A stretch of 64,000 nucleotides of DNA from Flammeovirgaceae bacterium (GCA_016712035.1 JADJRT010000001.1:310001-374000); one strand, 5' to 3'. Positions 11,313-20,735 are shown, counted from the stretch's first letter. The notes: a model not told the origin generated them from the letters alone. Translations and numbers: made by a program.

Positions 11313-11685
11313 TTATTTTTTTAACACCAATGTGCCCGCAATCATATCGTGTAATGCTTGTTTCTTTTCCGTGAAGGCTGCTATTATATAGCCGATCAGC
11401 ATTGTAAAGTTTGAAATCAATCGGCAGAGATTACGGATCAATGCTTTTGAAAAATCCAGTTTATTGCCTTCAAGATCTGTTACCTTTAAACCAAGCGCCA
11501 TTTTACCAATGGTTGCCTGTGTTTTAGAAGACGGACATATCCATGTTTTCGGCTCCACTTGCAAAGCCAAGTCCCACGGCCGCAAGAATGGGGATAAATA
11601 CAAATGATTGCACGACCCCGATAATAATAGAATCAATAATAATGGCAACCAAGCGCTGCCCAAAACTTGCATAATTTGTGTTCAT
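11313..11685 (-). CDS. RDD-family membrane protein, frame-broken and probably internally deleted
   Basis: Reading from ATG at 11683-11685 gives MNTNYASFGQRLVAIIIDSI and then a hydrophobic helix, the normal start of an RDD protein. This frame stops at about 11525. The other frame supplies the typical second half (TQATIGKMALGLKV, then KQALHDMIAGTLVLKK at the end). Joining them gives only about 123 residues and skips the second membrane helix that RDD proteins of about 150-170 residues carry before the TIGK motif. So beyond a frameshift near 11525-11545 there is probably a deletion of a few tens of codons. It is either a decaying gene or an assembly fault. Substrate unknown. Confidence 0.65.
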
Positions 11686-11778
11686 GGTAAGTTGGTTTTA
11701 AGATTAGGTTAACTAAAAATAGAAAAAGGATTTGAAGCGACCAACCGTAATTTTCTACATTTACCAAAAACTGATACT

Positions 11779-12306
11779 TTGAATACCCGATTAGAACAAC
11801 TCTTTGATGACCTGGAAGTGCAGCGGGAAGAATTACTCCATGAGCTAAAGCCACTTTCTGCGGAAGCCCTTCAAAAACACCCAGCCGAAAAATGGTCGAT
11901 TGCGCAAGTGCTCGCACACCTTATTGTATCGGAACAGCTTTCGATAGCCTATCTGAATAAGAAAATGCTGGGTATTGAAAGCACCGTAAACACCGGGCTT
12001 AAGGAAGAATTTAAAATGATTGCTCTAATTATTTCGCAAAGGCTCCCGTTTAAATTTAAAGCACCACGGATGGTAGTTGATAAAACTCCAGTTTACGAAA
12101 ATATTGATCAGTTGATCACCGTCTGGGAAACAACTCGCTCAGAATTAAAGATGGTTCTGGAAAAATTTCAGGACAATCAAATGAAACGCAAAATTTATAA
12201 GCACCCCGTTGCGGGCATGCTCAATATTCAGCAAGCATTGAGATTTTTTGGTGAGCATATAGCCCATCATACACCGCAGGTAAAAAACCTGTTGAAGCAG
12301 AATTAA
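11779..12306 (+). CDS. DinB-family protein
   Basis: 175 residues with the DinB/YfiT four-helix layout. The N-terminal KWSIAQVLAHLIVSE matches the family's first metal-binding helix, and a C-terminal FFGEHIAHHTPQV carries the histidines expected for a metal site. Such proteins are thiol-dependent S-transferase relatives, often stress-induced, and their substrates are mostly unknown. The chosen start is TTG at 11779, since no upstream ATG exists in frame close by and the first residues already fit the family. It stands alone. Confidence 0.8.
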   Translation: MNTRLEQLFDDLEVQREELLHELKPLSAEALQKHPAEKWSIAQVLAHLIVSEQLSIAYLNKKMLGIESTVNTGLKEEFKMIALIISQRLPFKFKAPRMVVDKTPVYENIDQLITVWETTRSELKMVLEKFQDNQMKRKIYKHPVAGMLNIQQALRFFGEHIAHHTPQVKNLLKQN

Positions 12307-12362
12307 TTTTTGCTCACATTTCCCGTCAGAATCTATCCCCTGAAATCTCAAAACTTTCCTTT

Positions 12363-14900
12363 ATGAAGAAATTCTTATTACTAAACTTTGCGCTATTCAT
12401 TTCCGTTCTAACATTTGCTCAAACAAAAATTAAATCTCCAGATGAGTTTTTGGGTTATGCCCTGGGCGATCGCTTTACCCGCCATCATCGGGTAGTTGAA
12501 TATTTTAATTATGTGGATGAATTGTCGCCTACCGTTAAGGTTACTCAATATGGAGAAACCAACGAGCATCGGCCTTTGATCTACGCTATCATCGCTTCTC
12601 CCGAAAACTTTGCCAATCTGGAGCAGATCCGACAGGATAATTTGAAGCGAGCCGGAGCCTTGGATGGTTCACCATCAGCTAATAAAGTAGCCCTGGTTTG
12701 GTTGAGTTACAATGTACATGGCAATGAGGCCAGCTCTATCGAAGCGTCAATGAAAACTTTGTATGAGTTAGTGAATTCCGATAATGCAAAAACCAAAGAG
12801 TGGTTAAAGAATACCGTTATAATCATGGATCCGTGTATCAACCCCGATGGTCGCGATCGCTATGCAAATTTTTATAATCAATATGGAAACTCTCCTGCAA
12901 ATTCAAGTGGTGATGCTAAGGAGCACCGTGAACCCTGGCCGGGCGGAAGAGCCAATCATTATTTATTCGATTTAAATCGCGACTGGGCTTGGCTTACGCA
13001 AAAGGAATCAAAAGCCAGAATAAAAATTTATAATGAGTGGCTTCCACATGTGCATGTTGATTTTCATGAGCAGGGTTATAACAGTCCTTACTACTTTGCC
13101 CCAGCCGCAGAGCCTTTTCACGAGGTTATCAGCAACTGGCAGCGCGAGTTTCAAACTATGATTGGAAGAAATCACGCCAAGTATTTTGATGAGCAAGGCT
13201 GGTTATATTTTACTAAAGAACGCTTTGATCTTTACTATCCCAGTTATGGTGATACATACCCTACGTACAGTGGCGCTATTGGTATGACCTTCGAACAAGG
13301 TGGCGGTGGCTATGGCGGGCTGAGCATTACTACGCCCGAAGGCGATCCGTTAACCTTAAAAGACCGACTGACGCATCATCACACAACGGGTTTATCAACC
13401 ATTGAGATTACTTCGCAAAATGCAAATCGTGTGGTTGACGAATTTGAAAAATACGCGAAAGAGAATCTTAACAATCCCGCATCACCTTATAAAACTTACG
13501 TGATTAAAGGAGACAATCCTGCTGACAAAATCATACAACTCACCCGCTGGTTTGATAGCCATTCCATTAAATATGGCCACCCTTCGGCAAGCAAGGCCTC
13601 GCGTGGGTTCGATTATCAAACTCAGTCGACCAGCAACGTTAATGTTAGCGCTGAAGATATTGTGATTAGTATTTATCAACCAAAATCTCGGTTTATTACA
13701 ACGCTATTTGAACCACAATCAAAACTATCAGACTCAGCCACCTATGATATCACTACCTGGAACCTGATGTACAACTATGATCTTAAAGGTTATGCGTTAA
13801 CCGAACGCATCAATCCAGCCAAGGAATTTAAGGCGAAGGTTGTCGATAACGCAAGTGTAATGGCTAAGCCTTATGCTTATATCTTTAAATATGAAACTTT
13901 GCGCGATGTTGAGTTTTTGTCAACATTGCTTAACAAGAAATTTAAAGTTCGCTCCAGCGAAAAAGCCTTTACGGTTGGTGGCCAGAGTTTCGAGCCCGGA
14001 ACATTGATTGTCACGCGAAGAAACAACGAAAGCATGGCCGATTTTGATACCGCTATTAAAGCTTTAGCCAACGATAAAGGAAGAAAGATTTATACATCCA
14101 CTACAGGTTTTGTTGATAAAGGAAAAGACTTTGGTTCGGGATCTGTTGCCTATCTGAAAGCCCCTAGTGTGGCAGTACTATTCGGGGACCAAACATCGTC
14201 ACTCAGTGCAGGTGAGATCTGGTCTTTCTTTGAACAGGAACTTCAATACCCGATTACTCAAATTGGAACCGAGTATTTTAAATCAGTCGATCTAAGCAAA
14301 TATGATGTGTTGATTGTACCGGAAGGTCGTTACCGCATGTTTGATGAAGGCACGCTGACTGATATCTCAACTTGGGTTTCTGGTGGCGGGCGATTGATTG
14401 TGATAGCCAATGCGTTGGGATCTTTTGCGGACAAAAAAGGATTTGCCTTAAAGACGTATGCTAGTGATGAGGAAAAGAAAGACGCGGAGAAGAAAGAAAA
14501 AGAATTGAAAGAGAAAGATGCCCTAGGCCGATATGAAGATGCCGAGCGTAAACAACTCTCCGATGCGATTAGTGGTGCCATTTATAAGGTAAGCGTTGAT
14601 AAGTCGCACCCGTTAGCCTTCGGTTTGAAAGAAAACTATTACACGCTAAAGACAAACGAACTTCATTATGCGTACATGCAAGATGCGTGGAATGTAGGTG
14701 TGATCAAAGGAACCGCTAAGCCAATTCAGGGTTTTGCGGGTTATCGGATCAACAAAAAAATGAGCAACAGTCTGGTGTTTGGCGTTGAGCAAAAGGGAAG
14801 AGGTCATGTTGTTTACCTGGTTGACAACCCCGTATTCCGTACATTCTGGGAAAGTGGTAAGATGATGTTTTCGAATGCTGTGTTTATGGTAGGTCAATAA
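12363..14900 (+). CDS. Secreted M14-family zinc carboxypeptidase
   Basis: 845-residue exported peptidase with a signal peptide (MKKFLLLNFALFISVLTFAQ). The M14 zinc site begins with HGNE (His119, Glu122). Next come the substrate-binding NPDGRDR (about 157-163) and the third-ligand region HVDFHEQG (about 232-239). A candidate catalytic glutamate is in MTFEQGGGG (about 310). The C-terminal half has a Lys/Glu-rich stretch (about 700-725) and may hold a GATase-like fold, as in other long Bacteroidota M14 proteins (family knowledge, not proven here). It would remove C-terminal residues from peptides in the periplasm or outside. It is followed by palindrome copy B. Confidence 0.92.
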   Translation: MKKFLLLNFALFISVLTFAQTKIKSPDEFLGYALGDRFTRHHRVVEYFNYVDELSPTVKVTQYGETNEHRPLIYAIIASPENFANLEQIRQDNLKRAGALDGSPSANKVALVWLSYNVHGNEASSIEASMKTLYELVNSDNAKTKEWLKNTVIIMDPCINPDGRDRYANFYNQYGNSPANSSGDAKEHREPWPGGRANHYLFDLNRDWAWLTQKESKARIKIYNEWLPHVHVDFHEQGYNSPYYFAPAAEPFHEVISNWQREFQTMIGRNHAKYFDEQGWLYFTKERFDLYYPSYGDTYPTYSGAIGMTFEQGGGGYGGLSITTPEGDPLTLKDRLTHHHTTGLSTIEITSQNANRVVDEFEKYAKENLNNPASPYKTYVIKGDNPADKIIQLTRWFDSHSIKYGHPSASKASRGFDYQTQSTSNVNVSAEDIVISIYQPKSRFITTLFEPQSKLSDSATYDITTWNLMYNYDLKGYALTERINPAKEFKAKVVDNASVMAKPYAYIFKYETLRDVEFLSTLLNKKFKVRSSEKAFTVGGQSFEPGTLIVTRRNNESMADFDTAIKALANDKGRKIYTSTTGFVDKGKDFGSGSVAYLKAPSVAVLFGDQTSSLSAGEIWSFFEQELQYPITQIGTEYFKSVDLSKYDVLIVPEGRYRMFDEGTLTDISTWVSGGGRLIVIANALGSFADKKGFALKTYASDEEKKDAEKKEKELKEKDALGRYEDAERKQLSDAISGAIYKVSVDKSHPLAFGLKENYYTLKTNELHYAYMQDAWNVGVIKGTAKPIQGFAGYRINKKMSNSLVFGVEQKGRGHVVYLVDNPVFRTFWESGKMMFSNAVFMVGQ

Positions 14901-14923
14901 ATCAGCCTATTGTATTAAGCCTG

Positions 14924-14957
14924 AGGTGTCCTACAACTCAAAGTTATAGGGCACCTT
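14924..14957. repeat. Palindromic repeat, copy B (terminator-like)
   Basis: Arms AGGTGTCCTACAACT (from 14924) and AGTTATAGGGCACCT face each other around a short loop, with two mismatches from perfect symmetry. A run of T follows on the plus strand. It lies between the M14 gene and the convergent aminotransferase gene, whose corrected stop begins at 14960, so it probably terminates both transcripts. Confidence 0.85.
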
Positions 14958-14959
14958 TT

Positions 14960-16196
14960 TTATTTCAGCAAAGTCGTTAACTCTCTAATAAACGTATCAA
15001 TATCCTTTTTTAGAAACAAACATGTGGCAGGATATACGTATGGCGTTATGTTGCGTAAGAAGTTTCACGATGATATCGCGTTCTTTCATCTTATTAAAGA
15101 TTTCAGAATTCTTCACGGTATCCAACGAGAAACTAACCATGCCGGTAGATAAATCACTACTTTCAGGACTAATTATTTTAAGGCCTTTCAATTTCTTCAA
15201 CTCAGCGAGGCAATAGTTTCTTAGCTGCAAAGTCCGTTGTTGAATTTTATCTGTGCCTATTCGGTTGTGAAAATCAAGCGCTAATCCTAACCCAATAATA
15301 GTAGAAACATTTCGGGTACCTGACGAAGCCGAGTAAGCCGTTAAACCTGAAAACGTAAATACAGGCTGAACCAATTCCTGAAACTCTTTTCTAATAAAAA
15401 GAAATCCGGTTTCCTTGGGTCCCATCAACCACTTATGTCCGCTGGCTGAGTAAGCGTCAACACCCAGTGCTTTCACATTAACATTTACAAGCCCGGGTGC
15501 CTGCGCTCCATCTGCAATTAAATAAATTCCATTAGGCCTGGTGATTTTTGCTATTTCGGCAAAGGGCATCAGCATTCCTGTGATTGTATTCACATGACTA
15601 AGCATCAACAGTTTTGTTTTTGGTGTGATTTCTTTCTTAATCGCTTCCACGATTTCCATCACACTGTTGCCTGGCAGGGGAAGTTCAATTTTTTTTAAAA
15701 TTGCTCCTTTGGTCTTTACTAAAAAATCGAGCCCCACTTCGCAGCCGCCATGTTCAAGCGTAGTAGTTATTATTTCGTCCCCTTTATTGAGTTGTAAAGA
15801 TTGAGCAATTAGATTAAGTCCTTCGGTGGTGTTTCGTGTCAACACAATTTCATCTGCATCAGCATGAATGAAATCGGCCACTTTCTTGCGCACTAATTCC
15901 ATTTGGTTACCCAGCGAGCCCCAGTTTTCGCCAACCGGATTTGATTCCAACTGACGAGTGATTGCGTGCATGCCGTCAATTATCTCAAGGGGGCTGGGTC
16001 CAAGACTTCCGGTGTTCAGATAAATTAATTTATCCGGAATAAGCAATTGCTTTCTGACCATGGCAAATAATTCGTCATCGTTAGTGGCCTTTTCAAAATC
16101 AATAGTTTCCCCTTTTGTGAATGCACTATTCAGCAAAGAGATAGAACCTCCCGCAAACAGGCTTGCCGTTTTTATAAATTTTCTGCGTGATGACAT
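14960..16196 (-). CDS. Class V aminotransferase family protein with Tat-like signal (frameshifted at 3' end)
   Basis: PLP-dependent fold-type I enzyme related to cysteine desulfurases and isopenicillin-N epimerases. The N-terminus SSRRKFIKTASLFAGG looks like a twin-arginine signal. PLP-binding residues are Asp229 in LIADGAQAPG and Lys255 in SASGHKWLMGP. As read, the frame ends early at 14997. The T6 run at 15006-15011 seems one base too long: with five, the end becomes SKKDIDTFIRELTTLLK with a stop at 14960-14962, a normal family terminus, and about 411 residues. The gene is bracketed by palindrome copies B and C. The exact reaction is unknown; substrates of exported members are poorly defined. 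Confidence 0.88.
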
Positions 16197-16227
16197 AGTT
16201 TCTTTTCATTAAACTTTCCCATACTCT

Positions 16228-16260
16228 AGGTGTCCTACAACTTTGAGTTGTAGGACACCT
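16228..16260. repeat. Palindromic repeat, copy C (perfect)
   Basis: AGGTGTCCTACAACT (16228-16242), loop TTG, AGTTGTAGGACACCT (16246-16260): a perfect 15-bp inverted repeat. It lies between the start of the aminotransferase gene and the end of the small antitoxin-like gene, both on the minus strand, where it could end the upstream transcript. Confidence 0.92.
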
Positions 16261-16263
16261 TCC

Positions 16264-16300
16264 CACTCTGCGATAATCTCTGTGTTACTCTGTGGTTAAA
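16264..16300. repeat. CACAGAG/CGCAGAG-type repeat fragment
   Basis: On the minus strand the words CCACAGAG, CACAGAG and CGCAGAG recur at about 11-nt steps. This resembles the element at 7791-7961 and a pattern seen between genes of many bacteria. The stop codon of the small gene upstream (16296-16298) lies inside it, so the repeat abuts or interrupts the end of that gene. Confidence 0.5.
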
Positions 16301-16520
16301 AATTTGCGCGGTACTCTTTCATAATCTCTTCATGAACCATTCCTATTCGTTGATTTGATTGATCAACCCCTCGCTGAATGGAAGCCTTGAGAATAGGATT
16401 CATTTCATCCCAAAGTTGATGCTGACTGCCGTCCAGGATTGCTTTGATTTGAGAAAGCAAATCTTCGTCATTCGATTTTACTAATTTTTCAATCAACTCA
16501 CTTTTTTCTTTGGCATTCAT
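16296..16520 (-). CDS. Small antitoxin-like protein without a visible toxin
   Basis: The ATG at 16518-16520 gives 74 residues (MNAKEKSELIEKLVKSN at the start, HEEIMKEYRANF at the end). An alternative upstream start would overlap the alcohol dehydrogenase gene. The central ASIQRGVDQSN and the final HEEIMKEY pattern resemble Bacteroidota antitoxins of RelE/ParE-type modules (inference from motif memory). The toxin would normally follow, but the next bases are repeat DNA and palindrome C, and no toxin frame is present. It may be an orphan antitoxin or an unrelated small protein. Confidence 0.6.
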   Translation of the reverse strand: MNAKEKSELIEKLVKSNDEDLLSQIKAILDGSQHQLWDEMNPILKASIQRGVDQSNQRIGMVHEEIMKEYRANF

Positions 16521-16561
16521 AAATTGAAGGTAATAAACTAACAAGAAAAGAGCAAAGTGCC

Positions 16562-17608
16562 TCAAGGCTTCAGCATCACCTTCAAACAATTATCCTTCTT
16601 ATTAGCAAAAATATCATAGCCCAGAGCACCTTCAGATAGTGATAATCGATGTGTTATGATGGAAGTAAAATCATGTTTTTTGCTTTGCACCATAGGCACC
16701 AATTCGTTCATCATAGAACGAGCCGGGCAGCACCCCACTTTATAAGTAAGATTTTTATCGTAGGCCTGTGTTGGCGAAAAGGCCAGATGCTGATCCGTAC
16801 AAACACCCACAGCCGAAATAATTCCACCGGGTCTTACCAGATCATACGCTAATTTATTAGTTGATGAGTTTCCCACTGCTTCCAATACAGCATCTGCTCC
16901 TCGACCTTCATTCGCTACTTTAATAATTTCTAAAGTATTTTCTGCGGAAGCATTTATTGGAATTGCCCCAAACTGCTTTGCGCGATCCAATCGCTCAGCT
17001 ACAGTATCAATCGCATAAACTTTTTCAGCTCCGTACTCAATCGCACCCAGCACAGCCATTAGGCCAACGGGGCCACAACCAACAACTGCATAGGTGCTCT
17101 TCGGTTTTATCTCAGCTTGCTTCGCGCAGAAAAATCCGGTTGACAAAATATCTCCCAGGAATAAAGCTTCTTCCGTAGTAACCCCATCCGGGATTTCCAT
17201 CAACGTACTATCAGCCATCGGCACGCGAACATACTCGGCCTGGCCGCCATGTAAACCCTTTTCCTCTTCGCGCCAGCCATATAGTTGTCCGTGAATGCAC
17301 CTACACGTTAACCCAATGTTACAATAGAAACAATTTCCACAATTCGTTGTGAAAGGACTCATCACCTGATTTCCGATACGAATTGCTCTAACCTCTTTTC
17401 CAACAGCAACTACTTCCCCCACAAACTCGTGCCCCATAGCTGTGCCACGATCAAGACCTTTTTCATGTTCATGATAAACGTGTAGATCTGATCCGCAGAT
17501 TGCACAAAGAGTAACTTTTACAATAGCATCCGTTGGAAATAAAATTTCTGGATCGGGAATGGACTCGTAACGAATTGTTTCTTTACCGTGGAAGGTGAGC
17601 GCTTTCAT
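16562..17608 (-). CDS. Zinc-dependent alcohol dehydrogenase family protein
   Basis: 348-residue medium-chain dehydrogenase. Catalytic zinc ligands include Cys38 (CGSD) and His60-Glu61 (GHE). The structural zinc loop is CGNCFYCNIGLTC (about 90-102). The nucleotide-binding motif GCGPVG lies near residue 177, in the Rossmann fold. It oxidises an alcohol or reduces an aldehyde with NAD(P); the substrate is unknown, with relatives acting on alcohols, sorbitol or formaldehyde. Its ATG overlaps the stop of the kinase gene upstream by one base (TGATG), so translation is probably coupled. Confidence 0.9.
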   Translation of the reverse strand: MKALTFHGKETIRYESIPDPEILFPTDAIVKVTLCAICGSDLHVYHEHEKGLDRGTAMGHEFVGEVVAVGKEVRAIRIGNQVMSPFTTNCGNCFYCNIGLTCRCIHGQLYGWREEEKGLHGGQAEYVRVPMADSTLMEIPDGVTTEEALFLGDILSTGFFCAKQAEIKPKSTYAVVGCGPVGLMAVLGAIEYGAEKVYAIDTVAERLDRAKQFGAIPINASAENTLEIIKVANEGRGADAVLEAVGNSSTNKLAYDLVRPGGIISAVGVCTDQHLAFSPTQAYDKNLTYKVGCCPARSMMNELVPMVQSKKHDFTSIITHRLSLSEGALGYDIFANKKDNCLKVMLKP

Positions 17609-18240
17609 CAGCTGAATAAGCTGTTCAGTTCCAGCTCTATTTTCCCAACAATAAAAGAAAAGTCTTCAATGCGCTCAACAAAATCCATGTTGTTAACATC
17701 AATTGTTAGTAGTTTACCTTGCGTGTAACTGCCAATCCATTTTTCGTAGTGCTCATTCAGGGTGCGCAGGTAATCAAGCTTAATGTTAAATTCATAATCG
17801 CGGTTGCGTTTCTGAATTTGTTGAACCAGTTTAGGAATGTCGGCCTTAAGGTAAATGAGCAGATCGGGCGGTTGCACAAAACTAATCATCGAATTATAAA
17901 TATCGAGATAGCTTGAATAATCGCGTTCATTAATATGGCCACTTTTATGCAAGTTGGCCGCAAAGATGTGTGCATCTTCATAAATGGTTCGATCCTGAAT
18001 AATGGTTTTATCGCTTTCGCGGATTTGCCGCACCTGATTAAACCGGCTGTTCAAAAAATAAATCTGGAGATGGAATGCCCAGCGCGTCATGTCATCATAA
18101 AAATCGCGCAAATATGGATTGTGATCTACTGACTCATAGAGTGGATTCCAACCATAGTGTTTTGACAGCTTTTCGGCTAAGGTTGTTTTGCCCGATCCGA
18201 TATTGCCGGCAACGGCTATGTGCTTAGGTTGTGACGACAC
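17608..18240 (-). CDS. Deoxynucleoside kinase
   Basis: 210-residue cytosolic kinase that phosphorylates deoxynucleosides for salvage. The P-loop GNIGSGKT is at residues 12-19. The substrate segment ESVDHNPYLRDFY follows, and the DRT-type motif in IQDRTIYEDAHIF stands where the family has DRS. Relatives are deoxyadenosine and deoxyguanosine kinases. It is the first gene of a two-gene unit with the alcohol dehydrogenase, sharing one base. Which deoxynucleoside it prefers cannot be read from the sequence. Confidence 0.92.
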   Translation of the reverse strand: MSSQPKHIAVAGNIGSGKTTLAEKLSKHYGWNPLYESVDHNPYLRDFYDDMTRWAFHLQIYFLNSRFNQVRQIRESDKTIIQDRTIYEDAHIFAANLHKSGHINERDYSSYLDIYNSMISFVQPPDLLIYLKADIPKLVQQIQKRNRDYEFNIKLDYLRTLNEHYEKWIGSYTQGKLLTIDVNNMDFVERIEDFSFIVGKIELELNSLFS

Positions 18241-18384
18241 AGAATAAAATTTAGACCTGCAAATTCAACATAACAGGTAAGAATTGCAATCCAACGAAAA
18301 ATACTTATCGAAGAAAATCAAAGCTTATAGCGAACTTTGCGATCTATTAAACTTTCCACATCTTCGCACTTCTAAAATTGACTC

Positions 18385-19389
18385 ATGCGTCATCTCCTTT
18401 TGTTCTTATTGTTCTTAACTATCCTCGCTGGGTGTAATTCCGATCTGGAAGAAAAGTGTGAGGTTATTCCCGATACAAAAAACGTTATTCTTGATCTGAA
18501 ATTTGAATCGCTTGAAGATTCGTTGCCTGCAATTACAAGTAAACAACACTTGGTTGATTTCTTTTCGCGCCACACCACGTTGCGCGATTTTGTTTTTAAC
18601 CGGAAAGCCTACCCCAATGATTCTGTGTTTATCAACGAACTTTATGCGCGATTTTCGAACCCCCACATTGATACCCTCTTACTTGAAACAAAAAAGGTTT
18701 ATGGAGACGGCTCTTATTTAAGAGAAGAGTTTAAAAATGCTTTTACCACGCTCAAATACTATTATCCCGATTTTCAAATTCCTAAAGTACAAACCGTAAT
18801 CACGGGCTTGGAAAGTGATTTGTTTGTAAGCGACTCGCTGATTATTGTTGGGCTGGATTACTATTAAGGGACTGGTGCGCGCTACCGGCCCAATATGTAT
18901 GAGTATATGCTTCGAAGATATCAGAAAAATTTTATTGTGCCATCGGTAATGCTTTTATATGGTATTGGTGGCCGCTATAATAACACCGATTTAGGTGACC
19001 GAACTGTTTTAGCAGAAATGATCACGTACGGAAAAGCTTATTACTTTGCGAAGCATATGATGCCCTGCACACCAGATAGTGTATTTATCGGTTATACATC
19101 TGAAGAAATTGCCGGAGCCCGCGCCAATCAGGATATGATCTGGAAACGCATGATTGAAGACGAAGCTTTTTATGCAACCAGTGCACAGGTAAAACAACGG
19201 TATATTGCCGAACGTCCAAAAACATATGAGGTGGGCGATCAGGCACCAGGCCGGATCGGAACCTGGGTAGGATGGCAAATTGTTAAAAAATATGCATCCA
19301 AATCGAACCTGTCATTGCCCGAAATTATGGGCCTAAAAGATGCTAAATTAATTTTCAATGAGTCGGGCTATCGCCCTGGTGAAAAGTAA
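18385..19389 (+). CDS. gldB: Gliding motility lipoprotein GldB, with an in-frame TAA
   Basis: Lipoprotein signal with lipobox LAGC (Cys16 or so). The first part ends SLIIVGLDYY, then TAA at 18865-18867. The same frame continues LGTGARYRPNMYEYMLRRY to the family's usual end, including CTPDSVFIGYTSEE and GRIGTWVGWQIV. GldB homologues have Y-Y/F-L-G here, so the TAA stands in place of a leucine TTA. The full length is 334 residues, normal for GldB. GldB is required for gliding and associated with the type IX secretion machinery in flavobacteria (family knowledge). Because the frame is kept, the lesion is a substitution or two cancelling indels. I keep it as one gene. Confidence 0.88.
18865..18867 (+). 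other. In-frame TAA inside gldB
   Basis: TAT-TAA-GGG occurs where the family sequence predicts TAT-TTA-GGG (Tyr-Leu-Gly). One T-to-A change, or loss of a T plus gain of an A, explains it. Confidence 0.8.
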
Positions 19390-19494
19390 AAAAGGAAGAA
19401 CAAGATTCCTGTTGCCGCTTAGATAAAATACAAGTTCACCCTTCCTAATTAGTAAAACCGTTTCTATCTTTCTTGACTATTAAAATCAAGAAAT

Positions 19495-20688
19495 ATGAAG
19501 CCTATTGTTTTTACCAAGCTATCACTTATGATGCTCCTCGAATATTTTATTTGGGGTGCTTGGTATGTAACAATGGGTACGTATATGGCAACGTTTTTGG
19601 ACTCCAGTGGTGTTCAGATTGGGGCCGCGTATAGCGCATTGGCAATCGCCACAATGATCTCGCCTTTTTTTGTGGGCATGGTGGCCGACAGGTACTTTGC
19701 GGCCCAACGCATTATGGGCGTAATGCATTTAGCAGGGGCCGCACTTCTGTACTTTGCAACACAGATCACCGATAACACCTCCTTTTATTGGGTCATTGTT
19801 TTTTATTCCCTCTTATACATGCCAACCATTGCACTTTCCAACAGCATCGCTTTTCAGCAAATGACCGACCCAGGAAAACAATTTCCCTGGATACGGGTGT
19901 TTGGAACAGTGGGCTGGATTGTTGCCGGCTTTATGATAGGGAATTTAGGGATTGAAAAAACTTCCAACACATGGATCATGGCTGCCGGAGCATCCCTGTT
20001 GTTAGGCGTATTTAGTTTTGTTCTTCCGCATACTCCTCCAAAAGGAAAGTCCGAAACGAAAGCAGGAAGTGCCATAGGCACCGAAGCATTAGTTCTATTT
20101 AAAGATAAGCCTTATTTCATTTTCTTTATTGCCGCCATACTAGTTTGCATTCCACTTTCCTTCTATTACGGGTTCGCCAATTTATTTTTAAACGAAGCAG
20201 GCATGGAGAATGCGGCAGGAAAAATGATACTCGGCCAGGTTTCAGAAGCTGTATTTATTCTGGCCATTCCTTTTCTTTTTAATCAGATCGGTGTTAAAAA
20301 AATGTTGCTGCTGGGCATGGCAGCCTGGGTTTTGCGTTACGTATGTTTTGCCTTCGGCAATGCCGATATTAACCTTTGGATGTTATACGCAGGCATTATT
20401 CTTCATGGCATTTGCTACGACTTCTTTTTTGTAACCGGGTATATGTACACCGAAAAGAAAGCGGGCGAGAAAATTAAAAATGCTGCACAGGGTCTATTTA
20501 CATTCGCTACTTACGGAGTGGGCATGTTTATTGGTACCTGGTTCTCTGGATTCGCTACTGACTTTTACACTGTAGATGGGGTACATCAATGGAAAGAGAT
20601 TTGGTTTGTGCCCGCATACATTGCAGTTGCTGTAATGCTCTATTTCATTTTCTTCTTTAAAGAAAAGAAAGAAATTAAAACAGCTTGA
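19495..20688 (+). CDS. MFS transporter of the nucleoside:H+ symporter family
   Basis: 397-residue inner-membrane carrier with about twelve hydrophobic helices. The early LEYFIWGAWYVTMGTY and WIRVFGTVGWIVAG are typical of the NupG/XapB nucleoside-symporter family. In Bacteroidota this family often sits beside sugar dehydrogenases of the Gfo/Idh/MocA type, and here such a gene follows after 47 nt. The real cargo may therefore be a sugar or nucleoside; the sequence does not decide. The two genes are likely cotranscribed. Confidence 0.88.
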   Translation: MKPIVFTKLSLMMLLEYFIWGAWYVTMGTYMATFLDSSGVQIGAAYSALAIATMISPFFVGMVADRYFAAQRIMGVMHLAGAALLYFATQITDNTSFYWVIVFYSLLYMPTIALSNSIAFQQMTDPGKQFPWIRVFGTVGWIVAGFMIGNLGIEKTSNTWIMAAGASLLLGVFSFVLPHTPPKGKSETKAGSAIGTEALVLFKDKPYFIFFIAAILVCIPLSFYYGFANLFLNEAGMENAAGKMILGQVSEAVFILAIPFLFNQIGVKKMLLLGMAAWVLRYVCFAFGNADINLWMLYAGIILHGICYDFFFVTGYMYTEKKAGEKIKNAAQGLFTFATYGVGMFIGTWFSGFATDFYTVDGVHQWKEIWFVPAYIAVAVMLYFIFFFKEKKEIKTA

Positions 20689-20735
20689 ATTTCGAATAAC
20701 TATTAACAAACAACAACTAACTAATAACTACCATT

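Noticed and set aside
18895..19389. Independent gene downstream of gldB
   Set aside because: Same frame as gldB and matches its C-terminal half; only a TAA separates them.
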